From Prunus persica (lineage: Eukaryota > Streptophyta > Magnoliopsida > Rosales > Rosaceae), in NCBI RefSeq assembly GCF_000346465.2, contig NC_034009.1:16689741-16753740 (forward strand): 64,000 bases of DNA. Direction: 5' to 3'. The position numbers and the translations under genes are program-made. This document shows, in pieces, positions 48,401-58,344 of this stretch (its first letter is position 1; the number at the start of each line of letters is the position of its first letter). The notes beneath the pieces are model-generated. The model was not told where the DNA came from and did no database searches. It saw only the letters and a list, made by a program, of their open reading frames with translations.

Positions 48401-49408
48401 CAGTACCTTTATCTGGTTGTTCTCTAGATGATGAAGCTTCGCGCTGAGTTCTTGAAGACTCCATTTGACAGCTGCTGGTGTCATTTGTTCTCTTCCAGGA
48501 ATTGGAGTGAGCAGGTTAGATCTTTGACACAGCCAATACTGCACAATATTTTATTGCAATATCATGTGTCAATTCATATCATTTAAAGTAATGCTACGAA
48601 TTTGCAGTTTGGAGATTGGTGTTCTTACCGGTATTAGGATTAGGCAGCCACTCACGCTTGGCTGCTTCTTTTTGTCTTTCTTGTTCTTCTTTGCTTGTTC
48701 TAATCCAAAATACATGTAGTCCAAAACTCCTCGAGCCCAATTATATTTCCCCATCTCTTCTAAGGTGTCTATTGTGGTTGTATATGTCCAAGCAAGTGTA
48801 CAACCAGAGTTGCAGAAGAGATTGGTCATGAAGAGTTGTAGGATTATCAATCTTGTTGTATCCATAGCCCCCTCTTCTGTTTCATCTTCAAGTGCTAAGT
48901 TCAAGCACTTATCAATTGAAGTCTTTGTTATCTTCTTATAACCCGAGAAGTACTTCTTTACAAAATGGAGATTTGGCCTTGTTGAGGTTGTTGTGCTTGG
49001 TAGCTTCTTGCCTCTGTTTGGCAAGCCAAAAATTTCAGACACATCTTGGCTTTTCATCTCACTGTCACCATCACCAAACCTGAACTTCTTTGTCTTCGTG
49101 TCATAAACTTGTATGAGTCTCACAATGTCATAGTTAGACTTCATGCACTCTACCTTCGTTAACCTTCTCTGGATATATGCTTCTATCAATGTCCAAAAAG
49201 GTGTCTTTGATAGCAGTGTTAAGACATCGTGCCGTTGTTCAAGTCTTTGTCTGATGTTGTCAATTGTTGTTGCAAAAGAGAGCATGTTGCTCTTGATCTG
49301 GACATAATTTGGGTCATCCCATCTGCTTGGCTTCTTGTTTGTTTTTGTTATGGCTGATGACTGTTGTCCTTTTGGTTTGGAGGTTCTTCTGGTTTGTATT
49401 TTCTTCAT
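45463..49408 (-). CDS. ULP1-like (C48) cysteine protease of the MULE, gene B
   Basis: Seven minus-strand coding exons stay open: 48629-49408, 48407-48538, 47165-48108, 46394-46565, 46066-46290, 45721-45974 and 45463-45631. The product is 891 aa. Exon phases match gene A exactly, except that gene A's fourth and fifth exons are one here and gene A's short first exon has no counterpart. The start ATG at 49406-49408 lies 16 nt after an acceptor, and an in-frame TAA precedes it. The N-terminal domain is shared (PNYVQIKSNM, SEIFGLPNRG, NLFCNSGCTLAWT, PSVSGCLILI). The middle is a very acidic EEVNEEHDDA repeat region plus a coiled coil. The C48 part has His715 (HHTLLVFD), Asn731 (HYNS) and Cys839 (SNDCGVFVMYY). 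Sequence divergence from gene A is large, so the duplication is old. Confidence 0.85.
46701..47095 (+). repeat. 74-bp minisatellite in an intron of gene B
   Basis: CCAGTATAGGGTAATAACAC recurs at about 46701, 46773, 46848, 46922, 46996 and 47070, so the period is about 74 bp with six copies. It lies in the intron between the third and fourth coding exons (46566-47164). The same unit in reverse orientation fills the leader intron at 49440-50330. Confidence 0.9.
48170..48330 (-). repeat. Minisatellite copies in another intron of gene B
   Basis: Two units (GTTATTACCCTATATTGGAAC and the TACCATATACTGGAAC variant) lie in the intron 48109-48406, in the orientation opposite to those at 46701-47095. 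They match the array at 49440-50330 closely. Confidence 0.8.
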
Positions 49409-49439
49409 CTTTTAATTTGTATACCTGCATTAGAAATAG

Positions 49440-50330
49440 GAACATGACAGTAAAGTATCGATGTTAATACCCTATACTGGAACTTGACAGTGGTAGAAAT
49501 GCACAAGAAATAGGATTTCAAAGAGAACTAGTAGTGTTATTACCCTATATTGGAACTTTGCAGTGGCAGACATGCGTTAGAAATAGGATTTTCTAGGGAA
49601 CAATCAGTATTATTACCATATACTGGAACTTGACAGTGGTAGAAATGCACAAGAAATAGGATTTCAAAGAGAACTAGTAGTGTTATTACCCTATATTGGA
49701 ACTTTATTTACAGTGGCAATATGCGTTAGAAATAGGATTTCCTAGGGAACAATCAGTATTATTACCATATACTGGAACTTGACAGTGGTAGAAAAGCACA
49801 AGAAATAAGATTTCAAAGAGAACTAGTAGTGTTATTACCCTATATTGGAACTTTATTTACAGTGGCAGACATGCGTTAGAAATAGGATTTCAGTGTACAA
49901 TCAGTATTATTACAGTGGTAGAAAAGCACAAGAAATAGGATTTCAAAGAGAACTAGTAGTGTTATTACCCTATATTGGAACTTTATTTATAGTGGCAGAC
50001 ATGCGTTAGAAATAGGATTTCAGTGTACAATCAGTATTATTACCATATACTGGAAATTTACAGTGTTAGGCAAGCATTTCAAAGGGGATTTCATAGGAAA
50101 CGAGTAGCGTTATTACCCTATACTGGAACTTTATTTACAGTGGCAGACATGCGTTAGAAATAGGATTTCATAGTGTACAATCAGGGTTATCGACCCTAGA
50201 TTAGTGACTAGAATAATGCTCCTATGCATTTATTCCAGTAGTGAATCCTATATAGTTTCAAGATTTTGTCCTTCATTCGAATTTAAAATACTGTTATTAC
50301 CCTAGACTGGATCTTTATAGCAAATAATCA
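49440..50330 (-). repeat. Large minisatellite array in the leader intron of gene B
   Basis: About ten units of roughly 73 bp carry TTATTACCCTATATTGGAAC or TATTACCATATACTGGAACT. They are the reverse complement of the array at 46701-47095. Two alternating unit types suggest a higher-order repeat of about 145 bp. The array lies within the inferred 5'-UTR intron (about 49425-50350). Confidence 0.85.
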
Positions 50331-50350
50331 ATATTACAGTAAATGTCTTA

Positions 50351-50744
50351 CCTTTGAAGCGTTTTCTTGTCGAAATTGTTCTCTGAAATTTTGTCTTGGT
50401 TCTGAAGGTGGAGGTCAGTGTCTGGTGTTCGTTTTGAAAGTAGATGAAGCTTCGTGGTGATTATGGAGTCTCGGTTTTGCAGACGATTTGATGAAGACGA
50501 AGAGTGAAGAGACGTTTTGCAGAGATAGCTTAAATGAAGGCGCGCGTGCTGGCAGTTAAGTTACTGTTTGTTTACTTTTACGGTTTACTTTTTTTTTTTG
50601 GGCCGAAAGTTATGGAATACGAGATGGTACAATGTTTGGGCTTGTTTATAAATTTGGGCTGGGTTTGTTTTGGGTGTTTTTTGAGTTTTTTTCTGTTGGG
50701 CTTGATAGTGGCAGTGCTGTAATTTATTGGAACTTCAACACTAA
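50351..50744 (-). promoter_or_regulatory. Leader exon and promoter of gene B
   Basis: On the minus strand a GC-richer segment without any ATG ends in CGCTTCAAAG|GTAAGACA (donor near 50351), as a noncoding first exon would. Upstream are TGGGCY words near 50598, 50637, 50656 and 50697, like those upstream of gene A. The transcription start is not resolved. Confidence 0.5.
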
Positions 50745-50848
50745 TTTGTTATTTAATAAATGGATTTTGGGAGTGTTTATGAAGTGTTTTCCATGTGGGG
50801 TTTTTTTATAATTTCAGCTCCTATTTTAGGTATATTAGTGAAGATCCC
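50745..50848. repeat. Right terminal inverted repeat of the MULE
   Basis: This pairs with 36136-36240 and also matches the left end of the miniature element at 33569. It ends TATTAGTGAAGATCCC at 50848, followed by the TTTGAATAA duplication. Confidence 0.75.
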
Positions 50849-50857
50849 TTTGAATAA

Positions 50858-51890
50858 TCACCAGTGTTAACCAGGGCCGGCCAGGGCAACTAGGTCATCT
50901 TCCGGGGCCCACAATTGAGAGGGGCATAAAAAAATATATGTCCATATATATATATGGGCATATGCAAACAAATAAAAATAAAAGTCCTCATAACAAAACA
51001 AAATTAAAAGTCCTCATAAAAAAAAAATAAAAAAAGAGTCTTACTTGGTAGTTCAAAACAATAATAAAAAAAGAGGCTGGAGTTAATTTCCATGTTTGTT
51101 AGGTGGAGCAGTTTGCTCTAGTTTTGCTTCTTTCTATCTTTCTTTTTTTTTTCGCTTTCCTTGTTTGTTGTGTGACAGTTTATTGACAGAACTGATCTGA
51201 CAATGTTTCTTTTATTCATGTATGATTAATTATTTATTTACACATTAAATTTAATTTTTCATATGTCATGTCAAAGAGTTAAACTGATATTGAAATAAAC
51301 AGACTGAACTTAACAACTTGTATTTGTTGGGTTTAAAAGGATAAGATGAGATAAATGGTATAATTTAGTTGTGGCCTTCATTTCGATTTTTTTTTTTTTA
51401 AACTGAATTTTGATATTAGTTTTTTTAAATTCGGTATATTAATATGACGTTTTAATATGTGTTTAAGTCAGTTACCATGCCGGTATTGTATATGTATGAA
51501 ATATTTCTTAGAATGAACAAGAATTCTTTGTAGAGATTTGTAACTTTCTTGTTTTGTTTATAGTACTGAAAATGACTTTCTGTTTTTAGGTATTTTAGCT
51601 GCACTGCATCCATATGGAAATATATATATATATATATATATATGATTTATCTACATTTCCAGATATCAATCATTAATCTAACCAAAAATCATCTGATGAC
51701 TACAATTTGTGGCTTATCCACTTTCCTTCATTGGGGTTTCTATTCAAGCAATGCTGGTAGTAAGGTAACATGCCAACAAGTTCATGAACAAAATTAGAAA
51801 AGGTCATTTGCCTTGGAAAGCAAGACTCCAACACGCAACTTCCGTCTCTGATTGTCTTACACGAATTAATGATATGGTTCAAGACTTTAA
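50858..51890. other. Intergenic, with a possible hAT end
   Basis: CCAGGGCCGGCCAGGGCAAC near 50872 resembles the CAGGGCCGGCCC terminus of some plant hAT elements. No partner end was seen. An (AT)n run lies at 51620-51643. Frames here carry no domain. Confidence 0.4.
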
Positions 51891-52246
51891 CCCTCCGTTT
51901 GGATGAAGGAATTGAAAATTACATAGAATTCTAAAATGACAGAATTTAGATTTCCATCATTTCAATTTCTAGCAATTGAAAATTCTAGTGCTTAGATTTA
52001 TATATGTCGAATTTTGTAAACGACAAAATTTTGTAAATAGCACTATGAAAATTGTGAAATAACGCCTATTTTGATGGAAGTTAATTAGACTCAGGAATTT
52101 GATGCCCCAATTTCCACGATTTTTTCCGCGTGTCATTTAATAAATTTCGTGCTTAAGTTGCCAAACAAGAAAATTGTTAATTTCTTCTCTTAAATTTTCG
52201 ACTTTTAGTTAAATTCTAAATTATTTTCCTTCATCCAAATGGACCA
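51891..52246. mobile_element. Tourist-like MITE with TAA duplication
   Basis: Terminal repeats are CCCTCCGTTTGGATGAAGGAA on the left and, complemented, TGGTCCATTTGGATGAAGGAA on the right. TAA flanks both sides (51888-51890 and 52247-52249). It is 356 bp, AT-rich and noncoding. The TAA target and size fit a Harbinger-derived MITE. Confidence 0.8.
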
Positions 52247-52249
52247 TAA

Positions 52250-52680
52250 ACATTTCTTAATCTCCTTCTCTCTTTTTCTTTCTTTTGCTTTCTCTGTATG
52301 AATTTTCTCTCGTTTTGGTTTTGCTTACTCTCACTCCTGATATACTTTAGTGGCTATGAAAGAAAAAGGCTAGAACAAGAAGAAATAATACTTACTCAGC
52401 ATCTATCAATATACTTATGGCATGTAGAAGATGAAGAAATACATAAATATATATAAGAGAAATAAGATTCAAATTCAGAGAAAGGAACGCAAACAAAAGT
52501 TTGAGTATAGGAGCTCTAGTGGCCATACATCTCCAAACCCTTCCGCTATGTAATAGTACGGGAAACTCCAAGCCGAATCTTTCTTTCTCACTTATTGATT
52601 TTTCTCTTCTTTTTCTTCTTGGTCGTGCCTTCTTTTTCAATCAAGCCGCTTGCTTCATTTTTTGCTTTGCTTACTCACCT
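52250..52680. other. 3' flank of family copy 3
   Basis: Pyrimidine-rich and AT-rich sequence downstream of the minus-strand gene at 52681. Part of it resembles the 3' flank at 10020-10113 (CAAGCCGCTTGCTTCATTTT occurs in both). Confidence 0.45.
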
Positions 52681-53247
52681 TTAATATATATATATAAAAA
52701 TAAAAATAAAAATAAAAAAAGCTAGAACAAGAAGAACAAGAAGACCAAGAAGAAATGGTACGCTCGAGTTGTTGTACTTGTTGTCGACATTCCTAATCCC
52801 AACATCTGTGCTATTAATTGCGGAGATATTATTATTATTAATATTGTTGGTCTCATTGCTTCCATCAGTATTTTTTGTTTCACGATTTTCATTTTGTTGG
52901 GGCTCTTGTTCAGTTATTTCTTCTTGGGGATCTTGTTCAGAAAGCGTTCTAGGATGACCAGGAAAGCGATTTCGTACCCCCTTTTGGGGTCTTTGGCTCA
53001 GTTGTTCAGCTTTAGATCGAGATCGAGACCCATCTTACATATATGCAAAGATCAAAATGGAAAGATATTCAAATAAGTGGAGGCAAATACTCCAAAATCA
53101 GATGGAAGACAATCTTTCAATAAATGGAAGCTACTATTGTAAACTAATTACATAAATTCCTTAAACCCTATACACACGTAGAAATCGCATCAAGGAAAGA
53201 TCTTGAATCAAATAAAAATATTAATCATAATAGTACATACCTGCCAT
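52681..53247 (-). CDS. Small acidic protein with C-terminal membrane segment (family copy 3)
   Basis: The function is not recognised. First coding exon ATGGCAG (53241-53247) with a GTATGT donor; second exon 52681-53033 after a TGTAAG acceptor, ending in TAA. Spliced length is 119 aa with no stop. It opens MADGSRSRSKAEQLSQ and follows copy 1 closely, including NRFPGHPRTLSEQDPQEE. It then lacks the segment between two VGI motifs: copy 1 has DVGI ... RVGISKVGNKYNN, this copy has DVGIRNVDNKYNN. The hydrophobic C-terminus (about 95-119) runs to the end through repeated Phe-Ile codons and lacks the basic tail. It belongs to a segmental duplicate of the 10-12 kb region. Whether it is still functional is uncertain. 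Confidence 0.65.
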
Positions 53248-54563
53248 TGATGAAAGCTCAAAAGAAAGTCTTCTACTCTCTGTAGAGTTCTTATGTTCAA
53301 CTAGCAAGAGGGACTAGATGTTTTGAACGTTTCTGTTTCTAAGAGAGCATGGACCACCTCTTGACAATGGAATAAGTTACTATTATATACATGGATTTAT
53401 TTATTACTCTTATATCTGCAATATTCCTAATGATCAACTTGGAAAAGTCTTCCCAGCCAAAAAAATAAAAAAATAAAAAATTGGAAAAGTCTTGTAAAAA
53501 AAGGACTTAATTTGTGTGTGGAGAAAGGTTCAAGATTTTCATTTTTTGTTCAAATCTCGACTGTGTGAGTATATTTAATAAAAATAAAATAAAATAATTA
53601 GAAACTAACAATCCAAAAAGAAATTAAGCAAAATCAAACTTAGGCAAACCAAATCAATCCTAAAGATACCAATGGAAAGAAGCTTCAAATAAGTTGATTT
53701 TTAAAGTTAATGTCTGTTATATATCTGCAATAATCATGGGGCATTCTAAAAGACTCTATTATCAAAGAAATCCTAGCCTCCCCTCTGTCAAAAAAAGCCA
53801 TTTTCACTTTTAGGAGGGAGGAAGTCACAGTTCTTCCTTCCCTCCCCCATCTTCTATTCCTCCCTTCTCCTCTTTTCCTATTTTCAAAAAACAGAAAGTT
53901 TTCTATATTTGTCTTAGTTTTGTTATAATTTTCCTAATAGATTTATTTATTAGTCTTTGTTATATCTGCAATATTCCTAATGATTAACTCGGGAAAGTCT
54001 TTCCAGAAAAAACCAAAAGAACTTGGAAAAGTCTTGTAAAAAGGGACCCCTCTCTTGTCCTAATCAAAGAGGGACCGGACAGACTTTTTCAACCCGAGGG
54101 GTCGATGTGGTGACATTACAGAGCTGTGGTTTTAGTGCTCGTCTGGTTCGACTGGTCAGTCGTCCGCCTGAGCTAGTGTCGGTGTGGGCTTTGAGTCCAC
54201 ATCGTGGTGCTAGTGGTTAATTCGGCTCAGTCAGCCTCCTGTGTCAACTACCACCATGTATACAAACATGGTACAGACAACCGCTTTTTCTGTAGCCCTT
54301 TGAGCCAATACAATAAGATTTTGTAATTTAGTGTAGGCAAAGCAATAATTTAGATTCCTTGTCAAATTCCAATAATACGCATGTCGAAAAAATTTGTTGA
54401 ACTGTCACACCCCATACTTTGAGCAAATATTCCAAAGCAAATTCAAAGAAATATTTCACTAAATTAACATTGGTATATATTTGTTGACCTGAAAAATTAT
54501 CAACATTTATTAATAATAAAAATAATTAAATACCAGCCTAAGCTGTGAGTTAATAGCAACTGA
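53248..54563 (-). repeat. Duplicated upstream region of family copy 3
   Basis: The block found at 11392-11821 occurs here twice in part (53391-53500 and 53940-54090). 54328-54563 matches 11578-11815 with only a few mismatches (AGTGTAGGCAAAGCAATAAT, CACACCCCATACTTTGAGC). An unrelated pyrimidine-rich stretch (53800-53890) and a dispersed repeat (54086-54325) interrupt it. Confidence 0.75.
54086..54325 (+). repeat. Dispersed repeat, partial copy
   Basis: GGGTCGATGTGGTGACA, TTTTAGTGCTCGTC, CACCATGTA..ACATGGTACA and CTTTGAGCCAATACAAT match the repeat copies at 58345-58857 and 60113-60540. Its nature is unknown. Confidence 0.65.
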
Positions 54564-55930
54564 AGGCCCTGTTTGGTGGGCTAGACTGGACTGGTTAGGA
54601 TTGAACTTTGAGTGTTGGACTGGTTTGGCTTGGATTGGGTTGGACTTTAATAAGTTGTTTGGCACATTAAGTTGGACTAGGCTACATTGGACTAAAGTCC
54701 AGTCCGTTGTTTGGTACAAGTATGGACTGGACAGCATTGGACTTCAAATAAAATTTATTTTAATGTTTATTAAAATTATTTAATATCAGAAATAATTATA
54801 TTTAATATAAAAAAACATGTATAGAAAATTAAAAATAAGAAATCACATGAAGAAACCCTAAAAATAGTCCAAAAATTCACAAAATTAATAATAACACGAA
54901 AATTCTTTTTAAGTACATTCAAATGATCAACAAATACTTATGTTATGTTGGTCTATTTGCCATCCACTCATTAAACATCTCAGTAGCTAAATTATCCCTC
55001 CATGTAGACCATTGGTCGGATGCGGCAATGGTATCAATAGTGGCATGATCTACATTGTTCTCAATGAGGGGATCATAATAAATTTCTTGCTCTATTGGAT
55101 CTATAGACATCTCTCTCCTAATTAAGTTGTGTAAAAGACAACAACCCATTATTATTCGGCATTGTGTTTGTATTGGATAGAACGATGGACTCCTTAAGAT
55201 TGCCCAACGCATCTTAAGAAGTCCAAAACAATGTTCCACCACATTTCTTGCTGATGCATGCTTCATGTTGAAGTGTTCTCGATGGTTCAAGGGTTCACAT
55301 CCTTCTCTCCATTCCGATAAGTGATATCTCATTCCTCTGTAGGGCGCAAGAAATCCCTCACAATTTGTGTAACTAGCATCCACAAGGTAATAATATCCTA
55401 AACAATAAATAGGAGCTAATTAAAAAATATAATTCAAATTTAAGATGATTTACACCTACACTACAGGGAATCTACATTAATCTTACCCGTCGGAACCTTT
55501 AACCCATGTGGCCTCTATATCGCATCTCGAAGTACTCTAGAGTCTGATGCTGAACCTTCCCAACCTGGTAAGACAAATATGAACCTCATATCTCGGGAAC
55601 AAACTCCTAATACATTAGTGGCAATGTCACCTTTTCTTGTTCGATATCTTGGCTTGTCAACATAGAGCACATGCACCTTTATATACGTCCCATCTAAAGC
55701 TCCCAAGCAATTCTGTACAAACAAAACATAGATAGTTCAATTCATGAAACAAAATTCTAAAAACTAGATCGCAATTAACACCTCAATATATGAACTTATA
55801 AACATACCTTAAACCATTTCCATCTTTCCTCAGTGCAATTATTAGGCATAGGATTTGGCAATTGTTGTTTAAAATGTTCTCTTAAACATAATGGATTTCT
55901 AATGCTTGATTTTAGGTTTGACAACAAAGG
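54564..55930 (-). mobile_element. PIF/Harbinger element, 5' truncated
   Basis: The transposase 3' side ends at AGGCCCTGTTTGGTGGG, a typical Harbinger terminus, and the subterminal region has many TTGGACT words. It is inserted in the duplicated block; the sister copy at 11815 reads through as ACTGATAACATC. No second terminus is visible beyond about 55930. Confidence 0.7.
54943..55920 (-). pseudogene. PIF/Harbinger transposase, exons partly preserved
   Basis: Minus-strand exons: about 55920-55808 (LREHFKQQLPNPMPNNCTEE, RWKWFK), 55712-55487 ([13 protein letters not shown] with the first catalytic Asp) and 55397-54943. The last holds [17 protein letters not shown] with the second Asp, [18 protein letters not shown] with the Glu, and [10 protein letters not shown]. 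Introns have GT-AG ends. A TAG at 55515-55517, just after DSRVLRDAI, interrupts exon 2, and the N-terminus is missing. Confidence 0.85.
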
Positions 55931-56290
55931 ATTTGATTAGAGAATTAGACCAGACTCCATGGCTAAATTATACATTAGAGAGAATCAATCTTTTTACTTG
56001 AATTGAACTTGTTAACATGATTGTTTGAGACTTAGAATTGGATTGTTCCCTAGTGTCTTTTTTCTTTGTTTGTCTAAATTTTTGTTTTCAATTCATGTAC
56101 TCTTGTCAATCATCTTTAACCCTTGTTTCCGTTTCTCTTTTGCAGGGAATCCAATTAAATCAATCTATCAACAATCCTCGTGGGATCGAGCTTGCACTTA
56201 CATATGTTATACTACCCAACGGCTAGTGCACTTGCGAGTATCACAAGTTGAAGATGCAGCTGAATCAATTTTGGCGCAGCTGAATCGATA
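55931..56290 (+). mobile_element. Ty3 LTR end remnant
   Basis: AATCCTCGTGGGATCGAGCT, TATACTACCCAACGGCTAGT and GCACTTGCGAGTATCACAAG are phrases typical of the U5 end of Tat/Athila LTRs. A TTTTGGCGC at 56270 resembles the start of a primer-binding site. No gag follows. Confidence 0.5.
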
Positions 56291-57050
56291 ACAACACTTT
56301 GCCAGCCCCTGTCTAGGAGAAACACTTACCTGAAACGGGAATAGCACTGCTATTCTCAGCCAATCACATTATGCCATGCGTGATAACTTTTTCACATGCA
56401 GTATGTGGTTTACCGGGATAGCAAAACAGTTCTATTCCTGTTTCATACAAGTTTTTATGCCTATCAACTAACTAATTATGTTTTTTTTTCACTAGTTAAG
56501 GGGCGAGGCGGGGGGACGAGGTTTTACTCATACATGCCTATGGATGGGTTTGAACCTCAGACATCTCAAGACAAACACACTTGGCATGGTAGAATCCCAT
56601 GGGCACTAGTCATGTATTTTTCGCATACATTATCCTTTCTCGAAAGTGAAGTTTCGAAAGATAAAGCAACCAATTGGAAATGGTGTTGTGCCCAACAAGT
56701 CGATTTTCTGCTATGATAACATGAAGAACGTTAAAGTTTCATCCTAAAATTAATGAGTTATAAACTTATGTTAAATGCGTTTAACTTTTCATTGTGTGAC
56801 ATACTCTTAACAATCCAAATGCACCATCAAAGTGGAGGCCCACCTAACTAAGTGTTAAAAAGCACGAAATAGTGTATTTGAATATTATCATTACGTATTT
56901 TCTGCAATTAGATTTAAAGTACCATCTAGTGAATGCAATAATCAAGAATTACAAATTAACATCCAAAAAAGAAATTAAGCAAAAATCAAAATTAGGCAAA
57001 CCAAAATCAATCATAATCACACCCAAAAATAATAATAAATACACCGGCCA
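56291..57050. other. Intergenic, nothing recognised
   Basis: No domain, repeat boundary or RNA signal was identified. 57051-57058 is the left target duplication of the next element. Confidence 0.4.
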
Positions 57051-57058
57051 TTTCCTAG

Positions 57059-57638
57059 TAGGGGTGGGCATCGGGACCGGAAAACCGGAACACCGAACCG
57101 AACCGGTGAAAAAAAACCGGAAAAAAAACCGATTGACCAAAAAAGTCAACAAACCGGACCGGAACCGGACCGAACCGGTTCCAACCGGTTCCGGTTCTGG
57201 TTTTACATCTCTCCGCACCGGACCGGACCGAACCGGACCGGTCATATATTTTATATTTATATTTTTACAAAATTTTAAAATCTAATGCCATTTTTTAACT
57301 TCTATAATAACTAATTTTCCAAGTTCAACTTCAAAAAATTTCTAAATGTATGAATTGGATTATTTGTTCATTTTTAAGCTAAAAAAATAAGTTATTTATT
57401 ATAATTTTTTTATTAAAAAAATTTAAAATTTTTTTTTTAAAAAAAAAACAAATAAAAAAATAATAAATTAATAATCCGGTTCAAAACCGGAACCAGTCAG
57501 AACCGGACCGGAACCGGTTAGAACCAAACCGACCGGTTTTCAAAATTTTTTTTGCCTAAACCGGACCGGTTAAATAATACCGATTTCGGTTTCGGTTTGA
57601 GGTGAGAACCGGACCGAACCGGACCGCGCCCACCCCTA
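57059..57638. mobile_element. CCGG-rich hAT-type miniature element, copy 1
   Basis: Ends TAGGGGTGGGC and GCCCACCCCTA are perfect 11-bp inverted repeats, and TTTCCTAG is a perfect 8-bp target duplication (57051-57058, 57639-57646), as in hAT elements. Both arms consist of overlapping ACCGG/CCGGA words around an AT-rich centre. It is 580 bp. The ORFs inside are repeats, not genes. A second copy in the opposite orientation is at 62237-62776. Confidence 0.9.
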
Positions 57639-57646
57639 TTTCCTAG

Positions 57647-57955
57647 GAGTTGAGATTAAAGGAGGTAAAGTCGTTGTGGAGCGTAGAAATATTCAGAGGA
57701 CCCCATCATCATTGGGGAAAGGAATTTTAAAGTCGTCGTGGTTGTTCACTCTAATCTTTTCATGGTGTGTTTAGAGCACTTCTACTGCAAGGGGGGAAGG
57801 CAAGCAAAAGGGGGCTCGTGGCCCAAAAAACCCATCCAACGCGCAAGGTATAGTTCGGGTAAGGGGTGGGAACCACCAACTCAAGCAAGAATCGCCTGAA
57901 ATGTGGCCCGAAGGTTGTTCATATAGCGTGACGTCACGGCAGATGTCAGCAAAAG
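57647..57955. other. Intergenic, nothing recognised
   Basis: Short spacer without a recognised feature. Confidence 0.4.
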
Positions 57956-58200
57956 AAAAGTCTTCTATTCTCTGTAGAGTTCTTATGTTCAATTAGCAAT
58001 AGGGACTAGATGTATTGAACATGTGTGTCCAAGAGAGCATGGACCTCCTCTTGGAAATGGAATAAGTTACTATTATATACATGGATTTATTTATTATTCT
58101 TTGTTATATCTGCAATATTCCTAATGATCAACTTGGAAAAGTCTTTCCAGCAAAAAAAACAAAAAAACAAACAACTTGGAAAAGTCTTGTAGAAAAAGAG
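57956..58200 (-). repeat. Orphan upstream block of the small membrane-protein family
   Basis: AAAGTCTTCTATTCTCTGTAG, GGGACTAGATGT, GAGCATGGACCTCCTCTTGG and GGATTTATTTATTA match the leader and upstream regions of the copies at 10801, 35376 and 53247. The coding part is absent: the match stops about where the ATGGCAG exon should begin. Confidence 0.7.
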
Positions 58201-58344
58201 GTTAATTCGTGGATAGTCATGAATGCTTTATGCAGTTTCCTAAGGCGACGGTGCTCCGAATAGTCTCTTACCTCCGTTTTGTCATGTGTGACATGTCTTG
58301 TCCTAGAAGTGGCCCAATGGTGATCAGATACGTGGAGGTCTTCA

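Larger units (their letters stand above)
36136..50848. mobile_element. Complete 14.7-kb MULE with transposase and two ULP1-like genes
   Basis: A perfect 9-bp direct repeat TTTGAATAA flanks the element (36127-36135 and 50849-50857), as expected for Mutator transposition. The ends are imperfect inverted repeats: the left has TAGTGAAATACCC, ACTATAAATATACCC and AAACACACCCAAAA; the right, complemented, has CACTAATATACC, ATTATAAAAAAACCCC and AAACACTCCCAAAA at matching spacing. Inside are an intact transposase gene (37065-39596, plus strand) and two large tandem minus-strand protease genes (40197-44588 and 45463-49408). Mutator-like elements carrying ULP1-like genes are known (Kaonashi type). Two intact copies beside an intact transposase is unusual. 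The whole unit looks capable of transposition; that is an inference from the sequence only. Confidence 0.9.

Noticed and set aside
49440..50330. Regularly spaced repeats looking like a CRISPR array
   Set aside because: The whole unit is repeated, with no unique spacers, and it lies in an intron of a plant transposon gene. It is a minisatellite.
57041..57245. ORFs made of PEPE/TGP repeats
   Set aside because: They are translations of the CCGG words in the hAT miniature element.
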